This document shows positions 22,691-35,929 of a stretch of DNA of 64,000 nt, piece after piece. Made by a program: the position numbers and the translations under genes. The stretch comes from Sphagnum magellanicum (Eukaryota > Streptophyta > Sphagnopsida > Sphagnales > Sphagnaceae). The notes beneath the pieces are model-generated. The model ran no database searches. It was not told the DNA's origin and saw nothing but the letters and a program-made list of their open reading frames with translations. Numbering within the stretch: position 1 is the stretch's first letter; every line of letters begins with the position of its first letter. The stretch lies in the NCBI GenBank assembly GCA_021904315.1, contig CM038911.1, positions 5,863,390 to 5,927,389 of the forward strand. Reading direction: 5' to 3'.

Positions 22691-24840
22691 TCTATGTAAT
22701 ACTCTCCCCATAGTAATACATTATTAGTTTAGGGGTGAATTAAGGAAGTTATGTAGGTTTACTGTTTTAATTTTGTTCATTTTGCATTTTAAGAAAAAAT
22801 ACTCTTCGAATTTTGCAAATTATTTTGAAAGTTATGGCATTTATTTGTGCAGCTAGCAATTTGTTTTGCCTTTGCCCAAAGAGTAATATCCTCTTTTTGT
22901 GTTGTCAAATTAAATCGCCAACAGTTTGCTATGTATTGGTATGTAATGTGGTATACTCAATGGTATAAGGATCAGATGATCTGACCCATCTGGTATTTGA
23001 TAACGGAGTTGTGGGATCAGTACTTGGACTAGGTGGAATTGAAGTTCAAGGAGTCGTATTATTTACTAGACCAGCTGATATGGGGATGTGGTAGAGCACC
23101 TTCATTACTAGCTGTTGTTTGTTGTTTGCAGGGGTTGGTATGTGTTGGAGGCAAGGTTACATCATGACAGGTTTGGAGTTTATAGGTTTCTAGATTATAA
23201 TGGTTATAAACTGCAATAAATGGCCCATGAATTTGGGAAGTGTGTCATTGATCTTAACATTACTAGTGAAATTTTCTTTAGTTTGAAATTATTACTTGTC
23301 ACAATTTACTTGGAAGTTCTAGCTTATAGTAGAGAACATTTTAAGGTGTAATGAGCATTTCACAGAATACCAACATTCATTTTCAATGCTTTTTGAAATT
23401 GAACCCCTCACAACTTATATGCATACCATTGCTTTAGAAGTTAAAATTTTAAGTATACTTATACCATAGAAAAATGATATGTGAAGTTGCAAATTTGTCT
23501 AATATCTAGACCATTTTGGGATGGAATAGTTTTTCGAGATTTCTATATTCTACCATGTAGATATATGATAAACCATATGTTGGTATCTACCATTGTTGGG
23601 TAGGTGTCTACTTTTGAATATAGCAAGCAGCTAATCTTGGATCCTAGTTCTAAATTTCATGATAGCATGGTACTAGTATTGAATCCTCTAAAACTTTCAC
23701 AATACCTGTTCGTGGTATTTGGGTCCAAGGCTGAATTTTGGTGCATTTGAGATAGGTATATGTTTGCTATGGGGATTGATATAGCTGTGATATCAAGCTG
23801 GTATTACCTCCGGTCCCTAGCAGGCAGGTACTGGTACAAGGTTGGTATTACCTCAAGTCCTTACTGGGCAAGCAAGGCTGGTATTGCCTTAGGTCGAACT
23901 TGTCTGGTTGGTTCTTTGATACCAGGGACAGTACCAGTCTATATATCAGGGTTCTAGCCTAAAACCCCCCAAATTCTGGTGTGTAGTGTGTACCTTTCAT
24001 ATCTACACTCATCAAACCCCACCATACTGGTGATGTTGCTCAAGTAGTGATCATCCATAAGAATACTTGGCTGAATTTGGCAATATTCAAAGTAGGAAAG
24101 TAGAAAGAAGTTAAGGACCTTTTCATGTTGTATACAATTAATTGTGGCAAATTTTGATGAATGAATTTTAAGAGTTTTTATTCGTTTTCAGGCTATTTTT
24201 TTTCCCTTCAAAGCAAGGAATTTGCAACAGCATATCGTTTTTTCAATTTTATTTTATTTCCCTCAAAATGGTGAAACTTTGCCACCAAAAAAAAAAAATC
24301 ACTGCCTAACACTGATGATCAGCAGTTTTAGAAATGCTGAAATCATTTTAATAAATAGGTCCAACAGTCCCAATTTGAATGATTTAAGATTTAGGATAAT
24401 TTATTAATTAAAATTAATTCTAAAAATTCATATATTTTGAATAATTCACATAATATTGTATATATTATTAAAAATTCATATTATTTTGATACATGCATTA
24501 TTTGTCAAATTTTCCAAATTTTCCAACCAGCACTTTTGTGAATAATCTGTGCAACCCAAAACTAACTTATTGCTTTCAGATAATAATATGTGACTCGGGT
24601 GTTTGTTTATTGTCAGGCATTTATTGCAGAATATTAGTGACATATTTGTTGTTGTATTAAGTTTAGTGTGAATGGGGGACTAAAGGTTTCTCTTCAAGGA
24701 ATGTCTTGGAAGTATGTTGTGTGCATGTTTTTGATGTGTGTGTGAGTGAGTGAGTGACTTTGTCAGTTTCGATAACATTGATAACATTGAGTGTCAATCT
24801 AAAAAACAAAAAAAACTCATGACACCCATTATGCCATAAA
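22691..24840. other. Intergenic or intronic AT-rich DNA
   Basis: No supported coding region. Contains dispersed repeat family D near 23800-23960 and an A/T-only patch near 24410-24500. Confidence 0.55.
23800..23960 (+). repeat. Dispersed repeat family D, copy 1
   Basis: Internally repetitive sequence rich in ggtattacct, actggta and ggctggtattgcctt. It shares the order ggctggtattgcctt - ggtc - ctggt - ggttctt with 35030-35110. Confidence 0.6.
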
Positions 24841-24844
24841 GCAA

Positions 24845-25011
24845 TTAAAAGCTTCCACTCTACAAAACTCAACTCAAGAACATGAATGAAACTTATTTCT
24901 TTATCAATCAATTTCTGTGAAGTGTTGTTGCGTTAAAAGCTTTCACCCTACAAAACTCAAGAACATGAATGAAACTTATTTCTTTATCAATCGATTCCTG
25001 TGAAGAGTTGC
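24845..25011 (+). repeat. 88-bp tandem duplication
   Basis: Units at 24845 and 24933 share ttaaaagctt, ctacaaaactcaa, gaacatgaatgaaacttatt and tctttatcaatc with only a few differences. Confidence 0.9.
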
Positions 25012-25043
25012 ATTGCAGCAGCAGCGTTGTTGTGGTGGTGGTT

Positions 25044-25075
25044 GCGGGGGGGGGGGGGGGGGGGGGGGTGGGGGG
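25044..25075 (+). repeat. Long G run (25 G, then T, then 6 G)
   Basis: Twenty-five consecutive G at 25044-25068, one T, and six more G. It follows a GTT/GGT-rich lead. The complementary strand reads as a proline run, which explains the spurious open frame there. Confidence 0.97.
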
Positions 25076-25079
25076 TTGT

Positions 25080-28000
25080 TTACGGTTGTTAGAATGATGG
25101 GATGAGTTGAAGTTGAATGACTAGTATGTAGATGACGCCAAATTGTTTGTGTACATGCATGCAAGCAATTTGACTGTTTTCTTTTGGTCACTTGTGAGTT
25201 AGGCAATAATAAGCCTGCTACATCCATGAAATTTGTTCACAGCAGAACTAGATGAAATGAGTATAATTTCAACAACAAAACATTAAAAGTCCAATGGGAC
25301 CCCGCCCCTCTCTGCAGATACCAGAAACCGTTCTCAAACAGAATAATGATATGAGTGGTGAGTCCAATTACACAAAGAGGTATTATGATAAGGATGTGAC
25401 TCTGAGTTGTGGTGGCATTGCATGCCCAAATCATTTAATTCAGACTTTGGAAAAAATGAGAGTTCTTTTTTTTCCATACCGTATATATGAAGCATTCATT
25501 TGCATGTTGTCATGCTCATGTTGGTTGGATTTTAGTTGGTTGGAATTTTTAAAACTAAATGTAAAATAATTTGCATAATTTTATGGAAATTATTCTATTT
25601 TTTGTACTTGAGCTCAATTGAATGTAATAAAATGTAATTGAAGGTGTGTCTTGCTGTTATTCTATGTTAGGCAAAACCACATCTTTTGATGCCCTAATGC
25701 ATAAGTTTGGTCAAACTTAATGGGTCCCTCTCCTTCCTTACACGAATTACTGATTTAAAAAAAATTGGTAACTTTGACTTAACTTCACAGCAAGCTTCAT
25801 ATTTTTTTCCCGATAATGATTCCCATTTGTTGCCATTTACATTACACCCCATCCCTTGAACTACCCCCCTTCTCCCATACATTAGTACAAAATAAATAGC
25901 ATGTGCATGTTGAACAAATTAGACAATTGATTCATTTTAGCCATTATAAAAGGATATGTTAAAATCTTTAAGGAAATGTGCAAAATACACATCCATCTGC
26001 TTAGCAATCAGTCTTACAAAAGTGGGACCCTTGAACAATGATTATCCATTCACCATCCATCCACCACCATGGTGCCATGGCGGTGTTGTTTGGATTCAAC
26101 CCAACCCCACCATTAGAAGCTTGTTAATATTGAGTCATACACATGCATTCAAAACTAGGAGTCTTATTGGATCCGAATAAGTAGAACTAACATGCCATAA
26201 TGGTAAAGAAAACCAACAAAAACTGAACCATGGTGATGAGAATCAAAGCACATTCAACGCTTGTTATTTGGTTTAAGGGCATGACATTGTCATCCTCCAT
26301 TCTCAACAAGCTAGACATCACAACACACCACAATATAAGAATGCTAAAGTTCCTCTCATAATGCAACATTCCTAACAAAAAAAACAATAATCTTTGATTG
26401 TCTAGTATGATATATGAACAAGGTTATGGGAACACAAATTACCAAGGTAAAAGATATATTCAAGTCCAACCTTATATTCACTAAATTCATTTCAAATATA
26501 TTCAAAAGGTATAATGATGTATTAGAAACATTGTTGTGTAAATCATCATTCCAAACCTCCTTGACAAAATCCTAAATGATTTGAAAATCATCCATCACAT
26601 ATGTGTCCATCTTTTTTTTTTTGGATATGGATGTTGCTCCCTACACTTGGTTTGTTAAAGCAAGAGCACTAAATATCAATACTTGTAAAGAATAATTTGG
26701 ATGAAGTTCAAACTTTGAATAATGTGAAATTGAGTTTGGACCTACACATATGCACATGATACATTACTCTCCAAAATGTTCAATAAAGAAATATGATTGG
26801 CTAGTCATGGTGACTAACTCATGTGCTAACATTTAACTAGTTCTCATTCTATATTGCTTAGGAAATTTCCATGTTTATGGAGGTTGTATATTTGGGGTGC
26901 AAAGTTAGGGTGTGGGATGTGACTCCGCATGCCTGACACAAAGCCTGCACTACTAGCATTGTGCTTGCGTGTGGGATATGTGCGTATGGAAAGACACAAA
27001 AATGACAAGGTAGACAATATGGAATGACATGGCAATTGACATGGCATTGTTCAATGCCATGTGAAAGGTGATGTGAATGTTAACATGGATGTGTGATAGC
27101 TTCCACATCAGTGATCAAAACAAGAACATTGCAATCTCTGTAAACTCTTTCCTACCTAATTGCCAATTTACACACAATCACTTACGAATATTCCAAGCAC
27201 ACCCAATTTCCATCTACAAACTATATTAAACATTTACTCCTTCACTCAACTAGCATTCTTTATAATTCTCCCAAACACTCCTAGTGACAACTCCTCACTG
27301 AAGCGTGGACCGAAGTTATGAATGTGGATGAGCAAATTAGCTTGCACATTATTTTGGATGTGATAGACACAGATAGAGAGAGGCTTGCATATTGGGTGTG
27401 GGTGGTTGTGCTCTTGACATACAAGCAATGTTTATTTGGGGCAAAATTTCACCATTTTTTGACAAATAATTTAAGAAAATTTGGTTTTTGTAATGTAAAT
27501 TTGACTAAATTTTCTATTTTTTGGGTTGAATTTCACAAAAAATTTATTATCTAAAAAAGAAAAAAAAGAAAAAAAAACACTGCATGCAAGAGGGACTCAT
27601 ACTTCTCACCAAGAAAGCCTTTTATTGCGCCTTGTATCTCTAATCCCTACTTTTTGGTGGTGGTACTTGTAGATCATGATAGTGATGATGATATAGAGGG
27701 GGAGTGGGTCCACATTCTTCTAATTTCCAGGCTGTGGTGGTGGGTTTACATCATCATGCTCACTAGTTCTGATGTTGAATGCTTTTGTGAGTCTTGAGAA
27801 ATTGTTGGAGAACATAGAATGGGTGAGTCCACAAACTCAGGGACTTTCACACACCCAAGTGAGTCAGTGGTAACAAGTTACACAACATGAGTAAGTACCT
27901 AATGTACTTTGTTTGCAAGTGCGCTGAGCGTGTTGAGCGCTGCCATGTCTCCAGTCTTCTCTCTCTCTTTCTTATATCAATAAATTCATGGCCAGCTGCT

Positions 28001-28110
28001 TATTTACTTCCATTGTCAGTCATAAATTAAGACTGCATCCTGCCCTGGTGTTCCTTCAAACTTCAGATCTCTCTAACAGAATTCCCAGGCCACTTAAACC
28101 CTTCAACCTG
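25080..28110. other. Intergenic DNA, no gene seen
   Basis: Several 60-90 codon open frames on both strands, none with a domain or plausible splice context. Includes an A-rich run near 27553-27577. Confidence 0.55.
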
Positions 28111-28118
28111 GGAGCTTT

Positions 28119-28134
28119 GGGGGGGGGGGGGGGG
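28119..28134 (+). repeat. G run (16 G)
   Basis: Sixteen consecutive G directly upstream of the family C repeat copy. Confidence 0.95.
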
Positions 28135-28141
28135 TGCAGAT

Positions 28142-28378
28142 CACTTAACCAGCAACCACCAGTGCATCATGAAGGATGGATGATAAGTGGCCAAGAAACA
28201 GTTTTCTGTTAACTTTCACTTTGGTAATTATTAACCATGCTGGTTAGCTCAGTTACATTATTTAACTACCTACCCCATTAACAACTCACAGGCAGGTCGT
28301 TAGTTGGTAGGTAGTAAAAGCAGCCTTTATAGCTATGTACAAAGTCTCTATTTCATAGTCACCTATTTTCCTACCTAT
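28142..28378 (+). repeat. Dispersed repeat family C, copy 1
   Basis: Inverted counterpart of 52441-52690. Shared blocks in order: ccagca(a/c)ccacca, catgaaggatggatg, taagtgg, aacagttttctgtt, accatg(c/g)tggtta, ggtaggtagtaaaa and ttcctaccta. No coding capacity. Confidence 0.85.
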
Positions 28379-28429
28379 TTAATATTACTGTACCTCCAAC
28401 TGAAGTTCAGCACTTCTGTGTTGAATATT

Positions 28430-28462
28430 TATTTATTTATTTATTTATTTGTTTAACCAAAT
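28430..28462. repeat. (ATTT)n microsatellite
   Basis: About seven ATTT units followed by an A run at about 28471-28480. Confidence 0.85.
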
Positions 28463-28564
28463 TTTATTATAAAAAAAAAAGAAAAACAAGGTTAGCCAGT
28501 TTCAAATTTTGATTTTTCCAGAATTTCAACAATTGAGAAACAAGTATCCAAAGTATACCTCTTA

Positions 28565-28665
28565 TTGTTTATTTGTAATAGGAACCCGCTGGTTGGGACA
28601 ATAAATAGTTTTTTCACAAGTTGCGAGTTCAATTCTCAACAACTTTGACAAATATAAAACAAAAT
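28565..28665 (+). mobile_element. Possible tRNA-derived SINE head
   Basis: A B-box-like gcgagttcaattctc follows, about 40 bp downstream, an A-box-like ccgctggttggga; an A-rich stretch comes after. The spacing fits a tRNA-like Pol III promoter, but the A box is a poor match and no target duplication is seen. Confidence 0.35.
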
Positions 28666-28675
28666 TTTTTTCCCC

Positions 28676-29413
28676 ATGTTTCAGCTTGATCTTTTACAAA
28701 TTATTTTGTGCCAGACATCAGTCATAGATACGATATATAGAACCTTCGTCTTCCAAAATGGGTTACCAAAGCGAAACCAGGTATGTATTAACTCAGTTGA
28801 GGTTCCTCCACAACTGAGTCATAACAGACATCCAGTACATGGATGGTGCGCTTGGTGGGTGTTGGTTCACTTTGGTCGAAGCTTTTGTGACACTGATCTT
28901 TTGGCTATTTTGCCCCACAGGAGCATCAATTGTTCGTCTCCAGCCCTGGCATAGTTTTGAGGATCCACGAGCTTCCACCCTTTAACCTGACTCTCTCTCT
29001 CTCTCTCTCTGGCAGTGAAGAAGAAGAAGAATCAGGACTGACTTATGAGTAACCCCAAAACTTGCTAGATTTGCTACAGTTAGGTCTGCAAGAGCTTTCT
29101 TAATGGAGCTTGCAGATCAGAATGAGACTCTTACCTACCTAAATCATCGCCACTGGACTAAGAGCTCATGCGAACCAGAGCTGAGGTGGGTCTGATTCTG
29201 GTAATGCCAGTGGCTAGGGCATTACAAGATGTAGAGAAGTTAATGATTTTTAGTTCTTCAAAAACAAAATCCTGTGATACCTGGTGGGTATCTGGAAAGT
29301 ACGCACTTGGTATCATGGGCAAAAAGACAAGGGGAGCATTTCAGAAAGCAAACATGTACCATGGATTCTCACATTTTAGTGTTCCTCCAAATACACTACA
29401 AATCTTGTTCTAA
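28676..29413 (+). other. Gene-like stretch, function unknown
   Basis: Less AT-rich than its surroundings. A possible internal exon is bounded by cag at 28711 and a CAG|GTATG donor near 28780. Around 29050-29175 one frame reads ARFATVRSARAFLMELADQN, and 29168-29413 is a second open frame. None matches a family I know. Microsatellites (CT)n at 28990-29010 and (GAA)n near 29017-29030 interrupt it. Confidence 0.2.
28990..29010. repeat. (CT)n microsatellite
   Basis: Ten CT units. Confidence 0.95.
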
Positions 29414-32140
29414 GTGGTTTCTACATACAAACTAGGTAACTTGCAAGAGCCCAGTTCTGGTAGGTAGCAAAAATTACAGACAGATGTTTAAATTTTGATT
29501 CTTTTCCCATTAAAAAAAATTATTGGATTTGGCTAAATTTTATTATGGATGATGGTTGCCACCACTTCAGCTACATGGTGATGGACTTGTAGAAATCTAG
29601 ACCCTAGTACCAAGGAGAACCCAAAAGCTGAACTTATGGATATAGGATGTAGAGCCCTAATCAAGCACTACCTATCCAGCCCTCTTCTAAATCAATTCCA
29701 TTGGCATTCAAAGAGAGGAACCTAACCAGACATGTCTAAAGGCAAATCATACTTGGTCGAGTTCTTTGGGAAATTAAAAATCAAAGAACCATTGATCCCA
29801 GTAATTTCAAAAACCTTAAACAACCTGCAATTCTTATGAAAGAACCAGTCCAGTTATTTTGGATTTTTCCAGTCCTTCGAGGACAGTGAACAGGTGTAGG
29901 GCCGATATGCCTATCATCAAACACTAGTCCATCAGCCTATCATCAAACACTTTGCCTTTTTGAGTGATTTAAAATGTTATAATAGTGTCTTCTCAAGCTC
30001 TACAAATCATCTTTGAAATGCAAAGCCAAAGGAGCAGCCAAAAGCAGCAGGAAAGAGAATACGTTTTTTCGAATTGCAAAACGTGTTTTTGTTCAGTTTT
30101 CTTCATTTTGACCCCTCTTATTTTATCAGTGCATAACTTTCTCATGGTTTGTTCAAATTGAGCAATTTAAACTACTCTGAAATTTCCATCTTAAGCTCTA
30201 CAAATCAGCTTGTAACTCTAACGGTAACAGCGTAATATTTAAGGATTTTGTGAGGGGTTCACAAATAGGCTATGAGCTGTTCGATTGAAATCTTTTACAG
30301 GGGGAACTTAACTTGTTCACCTTTCATTCATTTTTGTCAAATTTTAATACAACAGATATGGCAACAGAAGGGTTGCATCTACTTTTTGGACACCATAAAC
30401 AATGGGCCCTCATGCAAAAATGGCAAGCAAAACCTATGTTAAGTGTTCAGAAATTGGCCTGCCTACCCTATATCGGCACTAGTCCTTTGATTTTGTGAGA
30501 GTCATGGTTATGAATCCTAAGAATTGTCATGATAACTGCTGGGTCTCTTCCTGTTTCAATTAATCATCCAACACTACATATATATACACCGATCAGCAGC
30601 CACGGGCTCTAATTCCTTCTGGAACACCCACAAGTTTGGTGTTTGTGCATAAAATTACCAACTTTTCCCTCTTTTTTCCTTCACCCTTTTTTAGTATTTG
30701 CAAATGCACCCTTGCACTTTTTGTGGACTGTATATATCACTTTTGCTAGGGATTTTAGTGAGTGCTTTGTGAAAAATAAAATTTACACAAGAAAAATTTA
30801 ATTGAGAAAAAAATGATTAATTTAAATAAAAGTTTGTGTGGTGGTGATGGATTTTCACATGCATACATAGTTGTGCATTGATATTTTGGTTGCATCAATA
30901 TTTTGGTTCAAAATCAGAAATGCAAAAAATGTTGAAATAAGTTTTCATGAACAACTTGATTTATTATGTTTTTGCATGATTATTTTTTACACATGTGATT
31001 TGCACTTGGGGCTACAAATTTTTTGCCCAATGAATGTAAACAATCAAATGGCCAAATGGCTTAAAAAAATAGTTCATTTCCTTGTAGCCTTAAAAAAATG
31101 AATTTTATAAGATTCAAAATTCTCATATGATTTATAATCCAATCAAATGCATCCAATGAACATTGTTAAAACGTCAATGCAAGGACATACAATGTTTTTG
31201 AAATCAATTACATTATTTAATGCATTCATTTCAATTCCTTTTTTTTAAAATCCAACTAAGACAACTAATATAAATATAATATGATAAAAACCCAAAGTTG
31301 GGCTATGTAGTCCTTCTGGGAACCCGAATTCTGAATTAGCCCTATAGTCAGGCCAACAAGCAACATGCAAAAGAAAGATCCTCCCAAACGCTTAGGAATT
31401 TCTAACTATTTATGTGTAACGTAAAGTTGAAGGGTGGGTCCCTTCTCAAAAGACAGGATCAAGGACTAGGTAGTAGCCAAGTTTGGCCCCACTTGTAGGG
31501 AACGTCCCCCCAGTTTTTGGCTTGACTGATCACAGAAGGTGAAACTTATCGTGAACCTAACATATGTAGATCACAAAGTGTAAGAGAGAGAGAGAGAGAG
31601 ATCTTACCTTATTTCTTAATAGTGGCAAAATATGCCTACAAGCCTCCTTGTAAGTGTAAGATCCCTCCCACTCATACAAAGTTGGCATAAGATTCCTCCA
31701 CTCATAAGGAGTATGTGTGCATAGGCATAAAATCTTTCTCACTCTTGAGGACTAGGCTTCCTCTTTCTAGAAGGGATATTCACGGATATAAGATGCCGTC
31801 CCCACATACTCAGGCACACAAATTCTTCAAGGGCCTTTCAGGCAGAATATTGTCATCTACCCATTAAGGATCAAGGTATGATCTAATAAATTATCTTACT
31901 CCACAAACACAGAAGAACAAGTTTCCTTTGAACCTGGGTGGGATTTATAGAAAATCTTACAACCTTGTCACTTTGTCTCCTTTACAACTGACTTGGCTCC
32001 AGTTGTTATCCTACGAGTCTAGGTTCTTTTGTGTATGGCAAGGACCAAAAGCACACCCATTATGAGAATGAGGTGGCCTGGAGCAAGGTGGGAGCCAAGT
32101 GCAGGACTCGAATAACTGCACCATTTGAGGTCCTTACCAC
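29414..32140. other. Intergenic DNA, no gene seen
   Basis: No supportable gene. Two similar blocks containing aagctctacaaatca (about 29995 and 30195) hint at an old internal duplication or repeat. A (GA)n run lies at 31583-31600. Confidence 0.5.
31583..31600. repeat. (GA)n microsatellite
   Basis: Nine GA units. Confidence 0.95.
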
Positions 32141-32144
32141 TGTT

Positions 32145-32460
32145 GGGTGGTTCTTAGAATGACAGACAGATGACCGCCAGTTATCAACTCTGGGTATATA
32201 CTCAGTTACTGACTGGTTCTCACAATATTCGCAGAATCGATTTTGGTAGATAATTGCAATTTAAAACATATGAAAAAGTCAAAGAATACGCCAAAGAATT
32301 GTCAGTTCTTGGTTGGTTCTCTCATGAAAACCTCAGGTTCTTTAAGGTTTTGAAAGAATTGGAACCGACAATTCTTTGATTTTTAAACTCTTCAATAAAG
32401 TGGAATTGTGTGTTTCTCTGATTCTGGAATATTTGAAGAACCAGAACCAACGGTTCTTTA
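32145..32460. repeat. Dispersed repeat rich in GGTTCTT motifs (family G)
   Basis: Opens with actgttgggtggttctt, matched by agtgttgggtggttctttg at 63044, and holds gacaattctttgatt, the inverse of aatcaaagaattgtc near 63110. Strongly diverged; internal repeats and inversions make the borders uncertain. Confidence 0.45.
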
Positions 32461-32690
32461 CAAATTCAACAAAACAAAACAACACTGATCCTTAACAATG
32501 TTTGCTGGTTATTGTTTTTTTCCAATAACCAGGCCAGCCAGGTAGGCTATCAAAAAAAAATTTGAAAATTTAGACCAGCTTTGAAAATCACTGGATATAT
32601 TGCCTACGTAGGGTAGGTTATAATTTTTAAAGATTTAATTCAATTTAAAATTTCTGTTTTTTCTGTTTTCAACTGTAAACATGTGTTGGG

Positions 32691-32878
32691 TCTTAGGATT
32701 GATAACCTAATATTGAGATGAAATTGCAATCATCTGAGTAGGTTATTAGAATTTGAAAATTCAACAACGAATGGGTGTAAGTTATCCACCCAGTTATCAA
32801 TAAATCAATAAACAGCTGGTAGATGATCAATGACCCCATTGATAACCGGGGGGTTTTCTTGATAACCGGCCAACACTT
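32691..32878. repeat. Dispersed repeat family E, copy 1
   Basis: Shares with 62471-62684 the order ttaggattgataaccta - gtaggttatta - aaattcaa - cccagtt - attgataac - gtttt-ct - ataacc - ac. Its right end carries gataaccgg twice and closes with ccggccaacac. Multiple GATAACC motifs suggest a small non-autonomous element. Confidence 0.65.
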
Positions 32879-33258
32879 ATCCTTAAATGGTGCAAAGAAC
32901 CAATGACATTTTGTTTTTAAACAACAATTGTGATTTTATTTGGGAGTAGAGGAGGCACCTTCTGCATAAGGTGCGGATTGTCTTTTGAGGCAGAAACCTT
33001 ATAACAAGGTTAAGGTGCCCTCCACATATACTAGAAAAAATCTACAGATGTTGGAGTCAATGTTTTGTTTACTGGAAAATGTTTGTTGAATTTCAACCTG
33101 AAAAAAAAAGAATTTTGACCTACACAAAGGATGGATTTTTCATGAGTGAAAATGGCCCAAATTCACCAGATTTCAAAGAAAAGAAAATCCAAATGACCAG
33201 ATTTTTATGATAAGTTCCAGTAGGTAGCCAAGAATATATCAGGATTCTGTTCTTTTGG

Positions 33259-33580
33259 GCCTTGCCTACCAAGGTGAGAAGGATATTGAGTTTAGATTCA
33301 TTATAGAGTATAGTAGCTTAAGGGACTTTGGCCCCTAGGTAATAAATAATAGGTCTATTTTTATATGAGGATTTTTGAAAGATGATATTTTGGCTTGTGT
33401 TGAAACTTGAGACTAGATAGAGAGTTATAATATCTTGAAGGATTTTGGTTTCTTTTAGAGGATTTTTTGAAGATTACATTTTGGCATGGTGCAATATTTG
33501 AGTTTCCATAATTCTTCTTTTGCCTTAAGATACTTTTTAATGTAAATTTGCAAGGCCACGCTGTGGCACACCCCTTGTTT
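33259..33580 (+). repeat. Dispersed repeat family A, copy 1
   Basis: Direct counterpart of 53381-53710, about 90% alike by eye across some 320 bp. Both run from gc(c/t)ttgcctaccaagg through cattatagagtatagtagct and ggcccctaggtaataaat to gcaaggccacg and cacaccccttgtt. Not coding. Confidence 0.9.
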
Positions 33581-34850
33581 ACTTTCAACTTTAATATGTA
33601 GTATGTAGCCATATTTGGCTAACTTATTTCCTGGATGATCACCACTGTGACTACATCACAAAATCCTTAAAAGAAACCATGCTTGGTGTTCTTAAGCTGG
33701 ACAAAAGAAAGTCATCTGGGCACTATAACATATAAAGGTGAAGAACAACAACCACCTAAAATACATCATTTCACCACTATAATGTAAAAGATGAAGAGTG
33801 AGCTAATAGGTAGATCCACCATAACCAAAATGTAAGAAAGCTTTAATCGATTTATCTTCACAAACACTGAAGTGCTGGGTTGGAAAGAATAGTCATTGTG
33901 GCTAGTGTATGCATCACATATTGTTGGTCGTATATATATACATATATATGTATACCTTTTTGTGCATATAACCCAACCCAGTCTGCAAAAAGCATCCAAA
34001 TGATATACATATATCTGTTCTCTTAGGTCATCATTCAGTTTCATTTATGGAGAAAACTTGAATTGCATGTGGATGAGGATGCTATCAAGGCAACAAAAGG
34101 GCAACAAATTATGTGACTCTCATCAAGAGGTTATCTTTGATAACCTGACATAGTATGAATGTTGGGGATGCATGTGACCTCCCTCATGGATGGATGAAAA
34201 ACATGCACAATCCCCTCGTACTTTAAGTTTGGTTCTTTCTGTTTTGGAGTGAAAGCCCACTTAACCAACCTGTATCAGGCTGTGTGTTTGAAAAAAAAGT
34301 TTGTGATGTTGTCAAAGTGATGATCATCCAGAAGCTGATTTTGCCAAATTTGGCTATTAATAAATTTTGAAAAATAATAATTTAATGTCCATATAAATTT
34401 TTTTGGTTACCCAATTTGAACCTGTGTAGAAATGTGGTGATACTTTTAGATTTTTTAGGATTTAACAAAAAAAATTGGTGATTTCTTTTTCGAAAAAGCA
34501 TTGAATTTGTGGCGCAAAAGTCCAATTTTTTTGGCAAAAGTGAAAAATTTCACACAAAACAAAAAAAGGCCGGACCCAGGGTTGAAATAGAAACATGTTT
34601 TATTTGGAGTATGTAGAGTACCCTAAATCTAGGCTTCTATGATTAGTTGAAAATTAAGGATTTGCTTGTAATTAATCATGAAAGAAAAGAAGGAGACTTG
34701 CATCAACTTGAGTTTAGATAAGCTTGTCTGTGCAGGACAACTTTATTAAAAGAATGTTTTAAATGAATCATGAAAGACAAGCTTGTTTAAGTGTCATTAA
34801 GTGCCAAAGTAAGGAAATGAAGATACCCGTGTTGGACCGGTATCAACTTT
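33581..34850. other. Intergenic DNA, no gene seen
   Basis: No coding signal. A palindromic tatatatacatatatatgtata lies at about 33931-33952. Confidence 0.55.
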
Positions 34851-34859
34851 TGAACATAC

Positions 34860-35165
34860 CAGACTGGTCCTGGTAATTGGTTCTTTTTCTTTTTCTCATA
34901 CCTGGCAGGTACTGATATTGGCTACCATCATACCAGTCTGGTACTGGTATTAGATTGAAGGCTGGTTTTTTTGTGGTATATGGCAGGTATAAATCTGGTA
35001 TTGGTAGAGGTATAAGTAAGGTACATTCCTAATATTACCTCGGGTCCCATACCAGACTGATGTTATTATAAGGCTGGTATTGCCTTTGGTCATACCTGAC
35101 TGGTAGGTTCTTCATTATCCATATTGATATCAATACCCTATACCCATGTTGCATCATATATACTA
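34860..35165 (+). repeat. Dispersed repeat family D, copy 2
   Basis: Dense accagtctggta, ggtactgatatt and ctggtattgcc motifs like those at 23800-23960. The best matching part, ggctggtattgcctt then ctggtaggttctt, is at 35077-35112. Confidence 0.6.
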
Positions 35166-35519
35166 GTATAACACTGGAAGATACCCTTGTAGGTGTACCC
35201 TTTTTAACCCTTGAACTGATGCTTTTCCTGCTAATTTTTGTATCAGTCATCAGTGTGGTTGTGGTCTGACTAAATGCAAACGGGGAGAAACAAAACGCAT
35301 ACCTATGAAATTCATTGGTCTAGATTTTGGGCATATAGTTAGCTCAATATACCCATCCCTCTTGAGAATCTCAATGCTCCGATTCGTTGTCAAGCAACAA
35401 GTTACAACCCATAACCTTGAACCTTTGTTCATTAATGACCTGCTAGTTAACACAAGGCACCACCTGGGCCTCTGATTGGCCCAATGGACTAAGCAACTGG
35501 CAAGAGTGCGTAGGTTACC

Positions 35520-35610
35520 ATGAATAGTCAAGGCTTGTGAGCACAAAGACCAAATAGGCGAGGTATGTGAGTGTAGAGACTAAATAGTCAATGCACATGA
35601 ACATAGAGAC
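35520..35610 (+). repeat. ~36-bp degenerate triplicate
   Basis: Three successive units built on gtgagcacaaagaccaaatag, gtgagtgtagagactaaatag and atgaacatagagact. A further duplicated block (ctacttggatg) sits at 35889-35928. Confidence 0.55.
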
Positions 35611-35929
35611 TCTTCGAGGTAACCACACTCCTCAACTATTCATGGTGAATAATGTGCTCAAGTTCATTACTAGACATAATTGATTATATGGTTTATGGGA
35701 CATAGAAGAGTGTGAGTTATGGGGTTTTGCCAACTTGTGACAACCAAGGTGCAAAAATAAATTTGGGTGGTACAAAAATGTCATAAGGCAATAGGATAAA
35801 CCATATAATTGAGGAGCCCGTGTCCAATGATATCTGGTCATGTTAACAAGATGCTCCTTACAATCAGTTATGATTTGGTAACCCTTCACTACTTGGATGT
35901 GCATCTCATAACCCCTCGCTACTTGGATG

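Noticed and set aside
24976-25227. Proline-run protein on the minus strand
   Set aside because: The polyproline comes only from the 25-G homopolymer.
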